Shown: piece after piece, positions 24,412-33,007 of the stretch | Position numbering within the stretch: the first letter of the stretch is position 1 | Layout of the letters: every line of letters begins with the position of its first letter | DNA from: Trinickia dinghuensis | GTDB taxonomy: Bacteria; Pseudomonadota; Gammaproteobacteria; Burkholderiales; Burkholderiaceae | Direction of reading: 5' to 3' | NCBI RefSeq assembly: GCF_003367175.1 | Contig: NZ_QRGA01000015.1 | Span: 62,001 to 126,000, forward strand | DNA: 64,000 nt | Translations under genes and position numbers: made by a program | Notes under the pieces: model-generated | What the model saw: the letters and a program-made list of their open reading frames with translations, nothing else | The model's database searches: none | What the model was told of the DNA's origin: nothing

Positions 24412-24789
24412 ATGTCCGATTCCCAATCGCTGCCGCTGCGCGTGCTGTTCTGCTGCGGCGTGACGCAAAACTTCTTCGATCTGCCGCGCGAGAAAATCGG
24501 CGAAGTCTGGCAGGCGTATGCCGCGATGCTCGCGGCCGTCGAAGCCATGCCCGGGGTGCGCGTGCTCGGCGTGATGGACGACGATCGCCTGGTCGTGGGT
24601 CAGTCCAGCAGCGCCCCCTGGACCTTCTACATCATGGCCGATGTCGCCGATTACGACACCACCGTCGCGGTCTGCAATCTGTACCGTACGACGCCCGTCG
24701 GCGAATACAACCTGTGGCGATACGGCAAGATCGAGGCCCGGGTCGGCCGCGCCCTGACCGTGCCGCCCATCGCGCGGCCCGCGCAGTAA
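24412..24789 (+). CDS. iacB: IacB-like protein of auxin degradation
   Basis: A 125-residue protein beginning MSDSQSLPLRVLFCCGVTQNFFDLP, with no motif I can tie to a catalytic family; ferredoxin-like (EthD/dimeric barrel) folding is plausible from the repeated WTFYIMADVADYD-type strands. Position right after iacA and size match IacB, a conserved gene of iac clusters whose step is not well defined. AAAGGAG precedes the ATG. Confidence 0.8.
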   Translation: MSDSQSLPLRVLFCCGVTQNFFDLPREKIGEVWQAYAAMLAAVEAMPGVRVLGVMDDDRLVVGQSSSAPWTFYIMADVADYDTTVAVCNLYRTTPVGEYNLWRYGKIEARVGRALTVPPIARPAQ

Positions 24790-24798
24790 GGCGCCGCC

Positions 24799-25323
24799 GT
24801 GAAGCCGCCGGCAATGCAATCTCCGATCTCGATCGACGCGCTCGCCTCGCGCCTCGCGGCCCTCGAAGCGGAACGCGCGGTTCGCGCGACGATGGCCCGC
24901 TACATGGCGCTGTGCGACGTCCCCGAGGATGCGGGCGTTGGCGCACCGCTCGCGGGCCTGTTCACCGACGATGCCGTGTGGGAAGGCATCGGCCCGCAAT
25001 ACGCGCAGAAATTCGGCCGGCTAGTCGGGCCCGGCGCGATCGTCGAGATGCTTCAGCGCTACCTGCCGCCGTCGCCGCATTTTGCGGTCAACGCGCATTT
25101 CCTGACGTCGGAATCGATCGTCGCGGACGAGAAGACGGCATGCGGCCGCTGGATCATGTTGCAGGCCTCGCGCTATGCCGACGGCAGTGCGGAGCTGATC
25201 GCCGCGCGACTGACCGTCGATTTCTCGCCGAGCCCCAACGGCACTGGCTGGCTGATCCGTCATTTCCGTACCGAGCGGCTCCTGAACGGCCCGTGGCCGC
25301 TCGCCGCCGCCCCTCAACCCTGA
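24799..25323 (+). CDS. iacI: SnoaL/NTF2-like protein (IacI-like)
   Basis: A 174-residue protein with the SnoaL_4/NTF2-like fold: helix AERAVRATMARYMALCD at about 28-44, then FTDDAVWEGIG and the curved-sheet segments ending WLIRHFRTERLLNGPWPL. Related to small subunits of ring hydroxylases and to IacI of auxin clusters. It starts 9 bp after iacB, so it is co-transcribed. A hydratase- or isomerase-like role on an indole intermediate is possible; the residues do not fix it. Confidence 0.8.
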   Translation: MKPPAMQSPISIDALASRLAALEAERAVRATMARYMALCDVPEDAGVGAPLAGLFTDDAVWEGIGPQYAQKFGRLVGPGAIVEMLQRYLPPSPHFAVNAHFLTSESIVADEKTACGRWIMLQASRYADGSAELIAARLTVDFSPSPNGTGWLIRHFRTERLLNGPWPLAAAPQP

Positions 25324-25356
25324 GTCAACCGCGCCGCGTTCACGCGGCATCGCACC

Positions 25357-26481
25357 ATGACCGGATTCATCGACACTTTCACGCTGGGCGGTCCCGGTCC
25401 GACGATCGCCATCAAGGATACGATCGACATCGCCGGCTATCCGACCCGCGCGGCGAGCCGAGCGCTTGCCGATGCACCGCCCGCCACCCGCCATGCCGAC
25501 GTCGTCCGGCAACTGCTCGATGCCGGCTGGCAGATCGCGGGCAAGGCGAACATGCACGAACTCGCATTCGGCATGACCGGCATCAACGATTACACGGGCA
25601 CGCCGATCAATCCACAGGATGCGGCGCGCATTCCAGGCGGCTCCTCGAGCGGCTCGGCGTCGCTGGTCGGGCTGGGTCAGGTGGATGCAGCGCTCGGCAC
25701 GGACACGGGCGGCTCGATTCGCGGTCCCGCCGCATGCTGCGGTGTGCTTGGCTTGAAACCGACCTTCGACCGCGTCTCGCGGAGCGGTGTCGCGCCGGCC
25801 GACACGACGCTCGATTGCGTCGGCCCATTCACACGCGACATGGGCACGATGGCCGCGGTGATGGCGGCCATTGCGCCCGGATTCGATCGGGTGCGAGCGC
25901 TGCGGCCGTTGCGGGAATGCACGGTCGCGCGCGTCGCCGTCAACGCCGATCCGTCGATCCTCGCTGCACTCGATGCCGCAACCGCACGCGCCGAATGCCG
26001 ATCGCACGGCGTCGTCCTCGACACACTCGGTGCCGCATTCGATGCCGGCATATCGATCATCAACGCGGAAACGTTCGCCGCATTCGGCCATCTCGTCGAA
26101 ACCGGCAAGCTTGGCGCCGATCTCGACGCGAGGCTGCGCGCAGCGGCGGCGACAACGCCCGCGGCACTTGCACATGCCGAATCCGTGCGCCGCTGCTTCA
26201 CCGAGCAGATCGACCGCGCGCTGGCCGATGCCGACGTCCTCGTGCTGCCGACATTGCCCGCGTTGCCGATCACATTGGAAGAAGCTCGCAGCGGCGTATC
26301 GGTGATTGCCATGTCGTCGTTGATCCGGCCGTTCAACCTAAGCGGCCATCCCGCGCTGAGCATGCCGATGCCGCTGGCCGGCTCGCCGCTCAAGGCCGGC
26401 TTGCAGATCGTCGGCCGCAAAGGAGCCGACGAACACGTCTGCGCGATCGCCGCGCATTTCGAGGCGGCATTCGCCGCTTGA
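25357..26481 (+). CDS. iacH: Amidase (IacH)
   Basis: A 374-residue amidase-signature enzyme with the Ser-cisSer-Lys triad: K20 (AIKDTIDIAG), cis-Ser at about 97 (GGSSSGS) and nucleophile S120 (DTGGSIRGPA). It is shorter than the usual 450-500 residues of GatA-like amidases, which fits the compact IacH/AtzF-like subgroup. In auxin catabolism it would open an amide in an oxindole-derived intermediate. It lies between iacI and iacE. Confidence 0.88.
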   Translation: MTGFIDTFTLGGPGPTIAIKDTIDIAGYPTRAASRALADAPPATRHADVVRQLLDAGWQIAGKANMHELAFGMTGINDYTGTPINPQDAARIPGGSSSGSASLVGLGQVDAALGTDTGGSIRGPAACCGVLGLKPTFDRVSRSGVAPADTTLDCVGPFTRDMGTMAAVMAAIAPGFDRVRALRPLRECTVARVAVNADPSILAALDAATARAECRSHGVVLDTLGAAFDAGISIINAETFAAFGHLVETGKLGADLDARLRAAAATTPAALAHAESVRRCFTEQIDRALADADVLVLPTLPALPITLEEARSGVSVIAMSSLIRPFNLSGHPALSMPMPLAGSPLKAGLQIVGRKGADEHVCAIAAHFEAAFAA

Positions 26482-26528
26482 CGCAACTCCGTGCGCAACA
26501 ACGCACACTCACCGACGGAACCACGATC

Positions 26529-27272
26529 ATGTCCGATCGAGTCGTACTTATCACCGGCGCCGCGCGCGGGCTCGGCGCCGTCGTCGCCGAAAAATTCTTT
26601 GCCGCCGGCTATCGCGTCGCGCTCGCCGACATCGCTGAGGAAGCCGTGCGCGCTCACGCACATGACCTCGATCCGACCGGTGCCCGCGCGACCGGCCTAA
26701 AACTCGACGTCACATCCAAAGTCGATTTTGCCGCCGCGCGAGACGCACTTGTCACTCAATGGGGAAAAGTCGATGCGCTCGTCAACAACGCCGGCGCATC
26801 GAAGGTCGTACCGGTCATGGAAATCACGGCCGAACAGTTCGACCAAGTGATCGACGTCAACCTACGCAGCGTCCTATTCGGCTGTCAGGTGTTCGGGCAG
26901 TATTTCGCGGCGCGCGGCGCGGGCCGCATCGTCAACGTCGCCTCGCTCGCGGGACAGAACGGCGGCTCCGCCACAGGTGCGCACTATGCCGCCGCCAAGG
27001 GGGGCACCCTGACACTGACCAAAGTGTTCGCGCGGGACCTCGCCGCGTCCGGCGTCACCGTCAACGCGATTTCCCCCGGCCCGCTCGACTTGCCGATCGT
27101 CTACGAGAGCGTCGCGCCCGAGAAGCTGAAGCAGGTCCTCGCCAGCCTGCCCGGCGGCCGGCTCGGCTCGGCGCAATTCGTCGCGGACGCCGCGGTGCTG
27201 CTCGCCTCCGGCGACGCTCACTTCGCAAATGGCGCGTGCTGGGACATCAACGGCGGCCTCTACATGCGCTGA
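26529..27272 (+). CDS. iacE: Short-chain dehydrogenase/reductase (IacE)
   Basis: A 247-residue classical SDR: cofactor loop TGAARGLG at 9-16, N111, and the catalytic S139, Y153, K157 (YAAAK). IacE acts early in auxin degradation, together with IacA, on 2-hydroxy-indole-acetate-type intermediates leading to dioxindole-3-acetate. The ATG at 26529 starts the homologous region, although the same frame happens to stay open for over 1.8 kb upstream through neighbouring genes. Confidence 0.92.
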   Translation: MSDRVVLITGAARGLGAVVAEKFFAAGYRVALADIAEEAVRAHAHDLDPTGARATGLKLDVTSKVDFAAARDALVTQWGKVDALVNNAGASKVVPVMEITAEQFDQVIDVNLRSVLFGCQVFGQYFAARGAGRIVNVASLAGQNGGSATGAHYAAAKGGTLTLTKVFARDLAASGVTVNAISPGPLDLPIVYESVAPEKLKQVLASLPGGRLGSAQFVADAAVLLASGDAHFANGACWDINGGLYMR

Positions 27273-27398
27273 GCCCTTGCGGGGCAGCCGCTCGCATAGG
27301 TGAAACCTTTATCGGCATTGGCGGCAACGCCACAACACGCATCAATCATGCGGATGTTTTTAAAACACCGCGTGACGTACGCTGGAGTCATCGGAGTA

Positions 27399-27422
27399 CA
27401 GGACCCCTCGTGACGGGTCCTG
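27399..27422. promoter_or_regulatory. Hairpin upstream of iacG
   Basis: CAGGACCC (27399-27406) and GGGTCCTG (27415-27422) form a perfect 8-bp stem with an 8-base loop, 44 bp before iacG in a 193-bp gap. It may be a terminator for iacE or an RNA element for iacG. Confidence 0.45.
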
Positions 27423-27465
27423 CCACGCTCCTGCCATAAAGCCTCACAGCACCTCAGGAACGCAC

Positions 27466-28002
27466 ATGTCAGATACAGCCCACTCGCCTGTCGCCGTCTT
27501 GTCCGACACGCAAAAGGATTTCCGGCAAGCCATGGCGCATCTCGGCGCCGCCGTCAACGTGATCACGACGGCGGGCCCGAGCGGCCGCTGCGGCATCACC
27601 GCCAGCGCCGTCTGCTCTGTGACCGATGCGCCGCCGACATTGCTCGTCTGCATCAACCGGTCGAGCGCGATGCATGCGGTGTTCGAAAACAACCGGCATG
27701 TCTGCATCAACGTGCTGCCCGCGGAACACGAATTGTTGGCCCGGCATTTCTCGGGGCAAACCGAACTTTCCATGGAGCGCCGCTTCGCGCTGCCGGGATG
27801 GGCCGACGGCGCGCACGGTGTGCCGGTACTTCGCGATGCGCTCGTGAGCCTGCAAGGCACGATCGTCGAACTGAAGGATGTCGGCTCGCATTCGGTGATG
27901 TTCGTCGAAGCGTCGGCGATCAAGGTTCGCCATGACGGCGACAGCCTGATATATTTCAGCCGTGCGTTTCATCGCGTGTCGCGTGTTACGCAAACCCCTT
28001 AA
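27466..28002 (+). CDS. iacG: Flavin reductase (IacG)
   Basis: A 178-residue protein of the flavin reductase-like (FMN-binding split-barrel) family, HpaC type. The segments AAVNVITTAGPSGRCGITASAVCSVTDAPPTLLVCINRSS are the flavin-binding core. It should supply reduced FAD or FMN to IacA. Last structural gene of the iac block, followed by the AraC gene at 28050. Confidence 0.92.
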   Translation: MSDTAHSPVAVLSDTQKDFRQAMAHLGAAVNVITTAGPSGRCGITASAVCSVTDAPPTLLVCINRSSAMHAVFENNRHVCINVLPAEHELLARHFSGQTELSMERRFALPGWADGAHGVPVLRDALVSLQGTIVELKDVGSHSVMFVEASAIKVRHDGDSLIYFSRAFHRVSRVTQTP

Positions 28003-28049
28003 CTATCAGACGATATTGTCTTTTCGGCCCATCGACACTGCACCGTCTT

Positions 28050-28991
28050 ATGCTGCGACTCGACGATCGGATTTTCAGTGACGCCGGCGAACACGCGGCG
28101 CTACTCGCGGGCTGGGATCAGCAATACTTCCAGCTCGATTCCGGTTGCTTTCGCAGCACGTTGCAGCAGATCAATACCGACGACATCCATCTGTTCCATG
28201 AGTCGGTGAACCGCCGGATCGTGCAACGCGGCAGCACGCCGAGGGACACGGTCGCGTTCGGCATCGTGCTCGATGCACAGGAGCCCGTCACCTTTTCCGG
28301 TCAGTCGGTGCAGAAAGATTCGGTCATCTTCGGCCGGTCGAATTGCGATTTTTTCATGCACTTTCCGAGCGGGGCCGAACTGCTCGGCATCGCGATCAGC
28401 CAGTCGCAGCTCGACGGCAATCCTCGGCTGGCAGAGCGCGTACGCACGCTGACAACGACACATGCGGCGACCTTGCCGGTCGCATCCGACACGCGCCAAC
28501 ACATCCTCGGCTTCTGGCACAGGTTCGTCGACGAGGCGCGTGCCTGGATCGAACTCGCCGACCCGGCCCTCGCGGAGCGATGTGTCTCGACGCAGCTCGT
28601 CGAGCTGCTGGACTTGATGCTCGACGGCGCACGTGACGATCGGGACGCCGATATAACGTGGATGTCGCACAGCGACATCGTGGCGCGCGTGCACCGGATG
28701 CTCGTCGAGCATCCGCAGGAACCGGTGACGGTCCAACAGATCTCGGAAGCGCTGCGCATCAGCCGCCGTACGGTGCAAAACAGCTTCCGCCTCGTGACGA
28801 ACAAATCTCCGATCGAGTATATGCGCGCGGTGCGCCTCAATTTCGTCCGGCAGATGCTCCGCACGTCGCATCCCTCGGAGCTGACCGTGCGCGATGCCGC
28901 TCAGCATTGGGGCTTCTTTCATTCAGGCCACTTCACGCAGGACTACCGGAAACTGTTCGACGCCGCGCCTTCGGACAACCGACCTCACTGA
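28050..28991 (+). CDS. AraC-family regulator, FeaR-like
   Basis: A 313-residue regulator with an N-terminal AraC_binding_2/FeaR-type domain (HLFHESVNRRIVQRG at about 47-61) and C-terminal double HTH (about 210-310; ISEALRISRRTVQNSFRLVTNKSPIEYMRAVRLN). It is a clear paralogue of the regulator at 46455-47393: both share FFRESTNRRVAQ/LFHESVNRRIVQ blocks. It sits 47 bp after iacG on the same strand. Likely controls iac genes or the convergent amine-oxidation array. Confidence 0.88.
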   Translation: MLRLDDRIFSDAGEHAALLAGWDQQYFQLDSGCFRSTLQQINTDDIHLFHESVNRRIVQRGSTPRDTVAFGIVLDAQEPVTFSGQSVQKDSVIFGRSNCDFFMHFPSGAELLGIAISQSQLDGNPRLAERVRTLTTTHAATLPVASDTRQHILGFWHRFVDEARAWIELADPALAERCVSTQLVELLDLMLDGARDDRDADITWMSHSDIVARVHRMLVEHPQEPVTVQQISEALRISRRTVQNSFRLVTNKSPIEYMRAVRLNFVRQMLRTSHPSELTVRDAAQHWGFFHSGHFTQDYRKLFDAAPSDNRPH

Positions 28992-29049
28992 GCCGACCGG
29001 GCCCGACTAAGCCCGCCGCAGGCAGCGCGTGGAACATCGGATAAAGCGC

Positions 29050-30255
29050 CTAAACCCGTCCTGCATCGCTGTGCAGCAGCGCCGCGTGTTTCCGAACCGC
29101 CAAGTGAATGGCCCACCAACTCACCACGAACAGAGCGACGCCGATTCCGATCACGCGCGTGTAGTCCCCGTTCGTCACGATGTACGCTGCCAGCGCGGGG
29201 CCTAGCGCGAGGCCGACCATCTGCATCGCGGTGGCGGCCAGCACCATCTGCCCTCGCCGGTCGAATGCGGCCATCGAAGATAAAAGCGCGGGTTGCGCGA
29301 CATTCCAGAAGAAATTGTAGCCACAGACGGCCACGACGAACGGGACGTACGCCGCATGCCCGATCAGCAAGAGCGAACACAACGCGCCGCCGAGGATGCT
29401 GACGGTAAGCGTGAATCGACGCCCGACCCGCCCGCCGAACAGGCCGACCAGCCAAGCGCCCAGCACGCCGGCGAGCTGGGACAGCGTCAAGCCGTCGGCG
29501 ACCCTCTGCTCCGAAAAGCCGTTCGCGGTTCCGACGAGAAACAGATAGGTCCAAATACCGCCGAGCGCGACGAAGTACATCAGCGTCGCTGCGAGGGCGC
29601 ACGCCTTCATGCGCGGCGGAAGCTCGTACCCGTTCGACTGCTCGGCCTCCACGCTGTCTCCGCCGCGCGGCAGCAATCCGACGAAAGGCAACACGGTCAA
29701 GGGAAAGGCCGCGAAGAACCAGAGCATAGGCTTCAAGCCGCCGAACTCGAATACGGACGGCACGAGCCACAGCCCGAGCGCGCCATAGATCATCACCCAC
29801 ATGACGAGGTAGCCGAAGTTGCGATCGGGATCGCGAGTCAGGCCCACCGTCGCAAAACTAATCGAAATCAGGCCGCCCGCGCCGAAGCCGACCAACAGCC
29901 GGGCCGCCAGGAATACGTCCCTGTCGGTCACCAACGCGGATGCGGCATTGCCGAGCATCATCATCACCGCGGAAACCGCGACGACCATCCGCCAGTCGAT
30001 TCGCTTCGAAACGAACGGCAGCAGGATCGTGCTGAGCGCAATGCCCCACACTTCGATCGATGCGGCATAGCCCGCGCTCTCGAGTCCGAAACCGAGATAC
30101 TTGACGTATCCGTCGACGACCGCCGGCTGAACGATGAAAACTTCGGGCCCGACGATACCGACTAGGATGGCCACCCACAGCCGATAGCGCTCATGGGCCG
30201 CCACCGCGACTTCCGGCTTGCCGAAATCGATCAACTCAGGATGCGACATGGTCAT
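29050..30255 (-). CDS. MFS transporter
   Basis: A 401-residue major facilitator with about 12 hydrophobic segments, beginning LWVAILVGIVGPEVFIVQPAVVDGY. The intracellular loops SKRIDWRMV and GGRVGRRFTLTV are MFS signature sites. It starts only 25 bp after the cytochrome gene at 30281, so it appears to be the last gene of the aromatic amine dehydrogenase operon. An MFS-superfamily gene was reported necessary for handling dioxindole-3-acetate in P. phytofirmans; this gene is the only MFS in the window, so it may be that one or may carry the amine or its acid product. Confidence 0.9.
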   Translation of the reverse strand: MTMSHPELIDFGKPEVAVAAHERYRLWVAILVGIVGPEVFIVQPAVVDGYVKYLGFGLESAGYAASIEVWGIALSTILLPFVSKRIDWRMVVAVSAVMMMLGNAASALVTDRDVFLAARLLVGFGAGGLISISFATVGLTRDPDRNFGYLVMWVMIYGALGLWLVPSVFEFGGLKPMLWFFAAFPLTVLPFVGLLPRGGDSVEAEQSNGYELPPRMKACALAATLMYFVALGGIWTYLFLVGTANGFSEQRVADGLTLSQLAGVLGAWLVGLFGGRVGRRFTLTVSILGGALCSLLLIGHAAYVPFVVAVCGYNFFWNVAQPALLSSMAAFDRRGQMVLAATAMQMVGLALGPALAAYIVTNGDYTRVIGIGVALFVVSWWAIHLAVRKHAALLHSDAGRV

Positions 30256-30280
30256 GGCGCTCGACAGTCTCGGTAGGCGA

Positions 30281-30751
30281 TCAGTATCCGTCAGCGACCG
30301 CGTTGTCGCCAGCCTTGCGCAAGCGCTCGACGAGCGCGGCTCGATGTTCGGCTACGTGCGTCAATGCCGGCCGCCGCTTGGCGGCAATTTCCTCCGCGGT
30401 ATACGGCTTGAAATTCGCCGGTTTCGTCTGAGTATTGCGCGTGTCGATCAACCAATTCAACACGTTCGCGAGGTCCGCATCGCTCAGGGCGGAATTCGAT
30501 GCGCCCGGTACGCGCATCACGAATTCACGACCTTGCGGGAGCCGCACGAAGTGGCCGAGTTCGCCGGTCAGCGGCGGCACCTTGCCGGGAATGCCGTGCG
30601 CGTCCGCGGTATGGCACCCCATGCAATTGAGGACCCAAGCCTGCTTTGCGGAGGCCGCGTCATATCCGCGATCGGGCTCGGCGGCGTACAACGCGGAGGA
30701 TGCGCCGCACGCTAGCAGCAATGCGACGCGCCACGCGAGCGAGCGTTTCAT
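30281..30751 (-). CDS. Class I c-type cytochrome, periplasmic
   Basis: A 156-residue protein with a signal peptide (cleaved after about LYA, residue 23) and one haem site C43-M-G-C46-H47. It overlaps the preceding cytochrome gene by four bases. Probably receives electrons from the tryptophylquinone amine dehydrogenase and passes them to a terminal oxidase. A run of charged residues forms a C-terminal tail. Confidence 0.9.
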   Translation of the reverse strand: MKRSLAWRVALLLACGASSALYAAEPDRGYDAASAKQAWVLNCMGCHTADAHGIPGKVPPLTGELGHFVRLPQGREFVMRVPGASNSALSDADLANVLNWLIDTRNTQTKPANFKPYTAEEIAAKRRPALTHVAEHRAALVERLRKAGDNAVADGY

Positions 30752-31257
30752 GATCCGATGCTTTTCAGCGCAACGTCGCGGTGCTCCCGCACCTTCGCGC
30801 CGTCCATCGGCGATGCACGCATCGCCTTGACGTCCGCCGCGGTGAACGGTTTCGCACCGTCGTGCTTCGCGTTCAAGTCGAACACCACGTAGTTCAGAAC
30901 GTCGGCCAGATCCTCGTCCGACATCGCCTTGAAGCTAGGCATCTTGAAGTTGTACGTTTTGCTGTCGACCGTGATGGCACCGAACATGCCGTTCAGCACT
31001 GTCATCGTCAACTGCTGACGGCCTTCGTCATGGGCGGCATAGCGGCCGGGCAACTCGATCAGCGGCGGCGCCAGTCCGTCCTGCCCCTTGCCCCCGGCCT
31101 GGTGGCACACCACGCACTTGCTGTCGAAAATGACCTTGCCTGGCGCGTACTGGACGTTCTGCGCATGCGCCTGCCCGCCGATCAGCGCCGCACCTGCCCA
31201 GCACCAGGCAACGACATGCCGCGTCAGGCCGCGATCACTTCGGGTGGAATGCTTCAT
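30748..31257 (-). CDS. Class I c-type cytochrome, periplasmic
   Basis: A 169-residue protein with a signal peptide (cleavage after AHA, about residue 32) and a single CVVCH haem site; KMPSFKAMSDEDLADVLNYV supplies the distal methionine and last helix. Start at 31257 because it overlaps the aauA stop in an ATGA junction; the open frame upstream is antisense-free noise within aauA. It pairs with the next cytochrome as electron carrier of the amine dehydrogenase. Confidence 0.92.
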   Translation of the reverse strand: MKHSTRSDRGLTRHVVAWCWAGAALIGGQAHAQNVQYAPGKVIFDSKCVVCHQAGGKGQDGLAPPLIELPGRYAAHDEGRQQLTMTVLNGMFGAITVDSKTYNFKMPSFKAMSDEDLADVLNYVVFDLNAKHDGAKPFTAADVKAMRASPMDGAKVREHRDVALKSIGS

Positions 31258-31787
31258 TTCTGTGCGACTCCCAGCAAAACCGATACGGAGCAGTGATAGT
31301 TGGCGTTGCCGCTTGCCATGCACCAGTTGATGTCGTTGTCCAACGAGAGCTTGTACAGCGGCTTCTCGTGCTCGTTTCGATTGCAGAAGCACCGGCCGCA
31401 CGACGTCTTGCCGCAGCAGTCGTTGTACGACACGATGTAGTCGGTGCCGTCGTGCGGATTGCGGCAGGTGCCGATCCACGTGATGGGCGAAGGCGACGTG
31501 CCCGGCGGGCAGCTGCTCGATGTGCCGCCGCAGCAGCTGCACAGCCATCCGTCGATGGCGCAGTAGCGCCAGTAGTCGCAGCTATAGGGATCGTCGGATA
31601 CCGCCGACGCCGGCGAAGGCGCGCTCGCAGCCCCCTTCCCGGCCGCATAGGTGCGATCCACCGGCAGCAGCGGCACCAGCGCGGAACCTACCAGCACGCG
31701 GCCGAGCGTGGCCATCGCGCTGCGCCGCGAGCTGCGCTGCGCCACCCCGCGTGCCGACCGCTCGAAGAAAGAATCGAACCATTTCAT
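31254..31787 (-). CDS. aauA: Aromatic (aralkyl) amine dehydrogenase light chain, TTQ subunit
   Basis: A 177-residue light chain of the methylamine/aromatic amine dehydrogenase family. It has a Tat-like N-terminus (SSRRSAMATLGR) and a mature domain with about 14 cysteines for its six disulfides. The tryptophan-tryptophylquinone cofactor would form from W104 (SPITWIGTC) and W155 (NDINWC), 51 residues apart as in known TTQ enzymes; D79 (AIDGW) and D123 (YNDCC) match the conserved aspartates. CSCCGG, PSPI and NPHDG make it closer to aromatic amine dehydrogenase than to MauA. It oxidises aralkylamines to aldehydes plus ammonia in the periplasm. Confidence 0.95.
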   Translation of the reverse strand: MKWFDSFFERSARGVAQRSSRRSAMATLGRVLVGSALVPLLPVDRTYAAGKGAASAPSPASAVSDDPYSCDYWRYCAIDGWLCSCCGGTSSSCPPGTSPSPITWIGTCRNPHDGTDYIVSYNDCCGKTSCGRCFCNRNEHEKPLYKLSLDNDINWCMASGNANYHCSVSVLLGVAQK

Positions 31788-31824
31788 GCTTGTCTTCCTG
31801 TCGTTCCGTGTTGTGATGACGCGT

Positions 31825-32424
31825 TCACGCGTGCTTCTCCGAATGCACGAACTCCTGCAGCGAAGCCACGCCGCGATCCTTCGCCTCGAACAGGCTTTCG
31901 AGGTGTTCGCGCGAATTCACGAGGCCCTTTGCCCGCACCGTGCCGGCTTCGTCGAATAGGATCGCGTACGGCAGCTTGCCGATCTGGTAAGCCTGTCCCA
32001 GCTCTTGTGAGAGGACGTACGGGAACTGCGAGAGCCCGAGCTTCTTGTAGAACGCCGCATGCTCGGTCGTGTCGCCGTCGCTGGCCAGCACGATGTCCGT
32101 CGCCGCTTCGCGCGCTTGAATCGACGGCAGCAGCGGCAGCAATTTCTTGCACACCGGGCAGGTCGTCGACAAGAAAAAGACGAGCGTTCCCCGGCCCGAC
32201 GGCGAGATGCCGCCGACCTTGACCCGCCTGCCGTCCAGTGCGTTCAGTTCGAACGCGGGCCCGATCGTCCCAACCGCGGGGCCCTTGTCGATCATCAGCG
32301 CGCCGACCGGCATCATGCGTTCATACAAAATCCCGACTTGGCGAGCGAGCGCAAGCGAGATGGCGCCGAGTGCGAGAACCGCCACCCACAGCACGACATT
32401 GGAAATGATCAATGCGTGTTCCAT
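31825..32424 (-). CDS. aauD: Amine dehydrogenase accessory protein, thioredoxin-like (MauD family)
   Basis: A 199-residue protein with an N-terminal membrane anchor (ISNVVLWVAVLALGAISLAL) and a periplasmic thioredoxin-like domain with the redox motif CPVC in FFLSTTCPVCKKL. MauD/AauD helps form the many disulfides of the light chain. It overlaps aauE by one base (TAATG) and precedes aauA by 37 bp. Confidence 0.93.
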   Translation of the reverse strand: MEHALIISNVVLWVAVLALGAISLALARQVGILYERMMPVGALMIDKGPAVGTIGPAFELNALDGRRVKVGGISPSGRGTLVFFLSTTCPVCKKLLPLLPSIQAREAATDIVLASDGDTTEHAAFYKKLGLSQFPYVLSQELGQAYQIGKLPYAILFDEAGTVRAKGLVNSREHLESLFEAKDRGVASLQEFVHSEKHA

Positions 32425-32996
32425 TACGAATTCCTCAAGTGATTCAGCTTCGGACGATTAGCGAGTAGGACGTCCAGGGCGACCAGAGCCGAGACGACCA
32501 TCAGCGTGCCGCCGAACACGCTCAGAAAATCGAACCAGACGATGGCGCGCGAGCTCTGCCTCGCGCATGCACAGGCAACCAGCGCAACCAGCAGGAGGGC
32601 GCGACCGACGTGTGCCCAGCCGATCCGGTGCGGCGCGTCGTGGCTCGATGCGACGAAGCCCGAGCACCCGCAGTCGAAATCGGTGTGGCCACGTGCGACG
32701 TTCACCGCCAGCGCAAATGCGAACAGCGCGAACAGCGTCCCCAATGCGACGGCTCCGATCGCACGTGTTTGCGGCGCGAGCAGTGCGGCCACGGCGAGCG
32801 TCTCGCAAACGGGCACCGCCACCGCGAAGGGCAGCACGAGTGCGTGCGGCACCAGCCGAAAACTCGCAACCGCCCGCTGGAATGCATCGAGTTGACGGAA
32901 CTTGGCGATGGCGCCCATTAGGGCAACGATCGCGGCAGCGGCAAGCGCGACGTTCGCGAAAACCGGGTCGATCGTGATCGTGGATATCGAATCCAT
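32424..32996 (-). CDS. aauE: Amine dehydrogenase accessory membrane protein (MauE family)
   Basis: A 190-residue integral membrane protein with about five hydrophobic segments and the cysteine pair region DCGCSGF, typical of the MauE/DoxX-like family that works with MauD in light-chain maturation. ATG at 32996 has GAGGGGG upstream; a TTG at 33011 overlapping the aauB stop is the alternative start. Confidence 0.92.
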   Translation of the reverse strand: MDSISTITIDPVFANVALAAAAIVALMGAIAKFRQLDAFQRAVASFRLVPHALVLPFAVAVPVCETLAVAALLAPQTRAIGAVALGTLFALFAFALAVNVARGHTDFDCGCSGFVASSHDAPHRIGWAHVGRALLLVALVACACARQSSRAIVWFDFLSVFGGTLMVVSALVALDVLLANRPKLNHLRNS

Positions 32997-33007
32997 GGCG
33001 TGCCCCC

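Noticed and set aside
24714-27272. A single 852-residue open frame running through iacB, iacI, iacH and iacE
   Set aside because: Only the last 247 residues (iacE) have family resemblance. The rest is Arg-rich translation out of frame across three genes with better starts and motifs; long spurious frames are common at this GC content.
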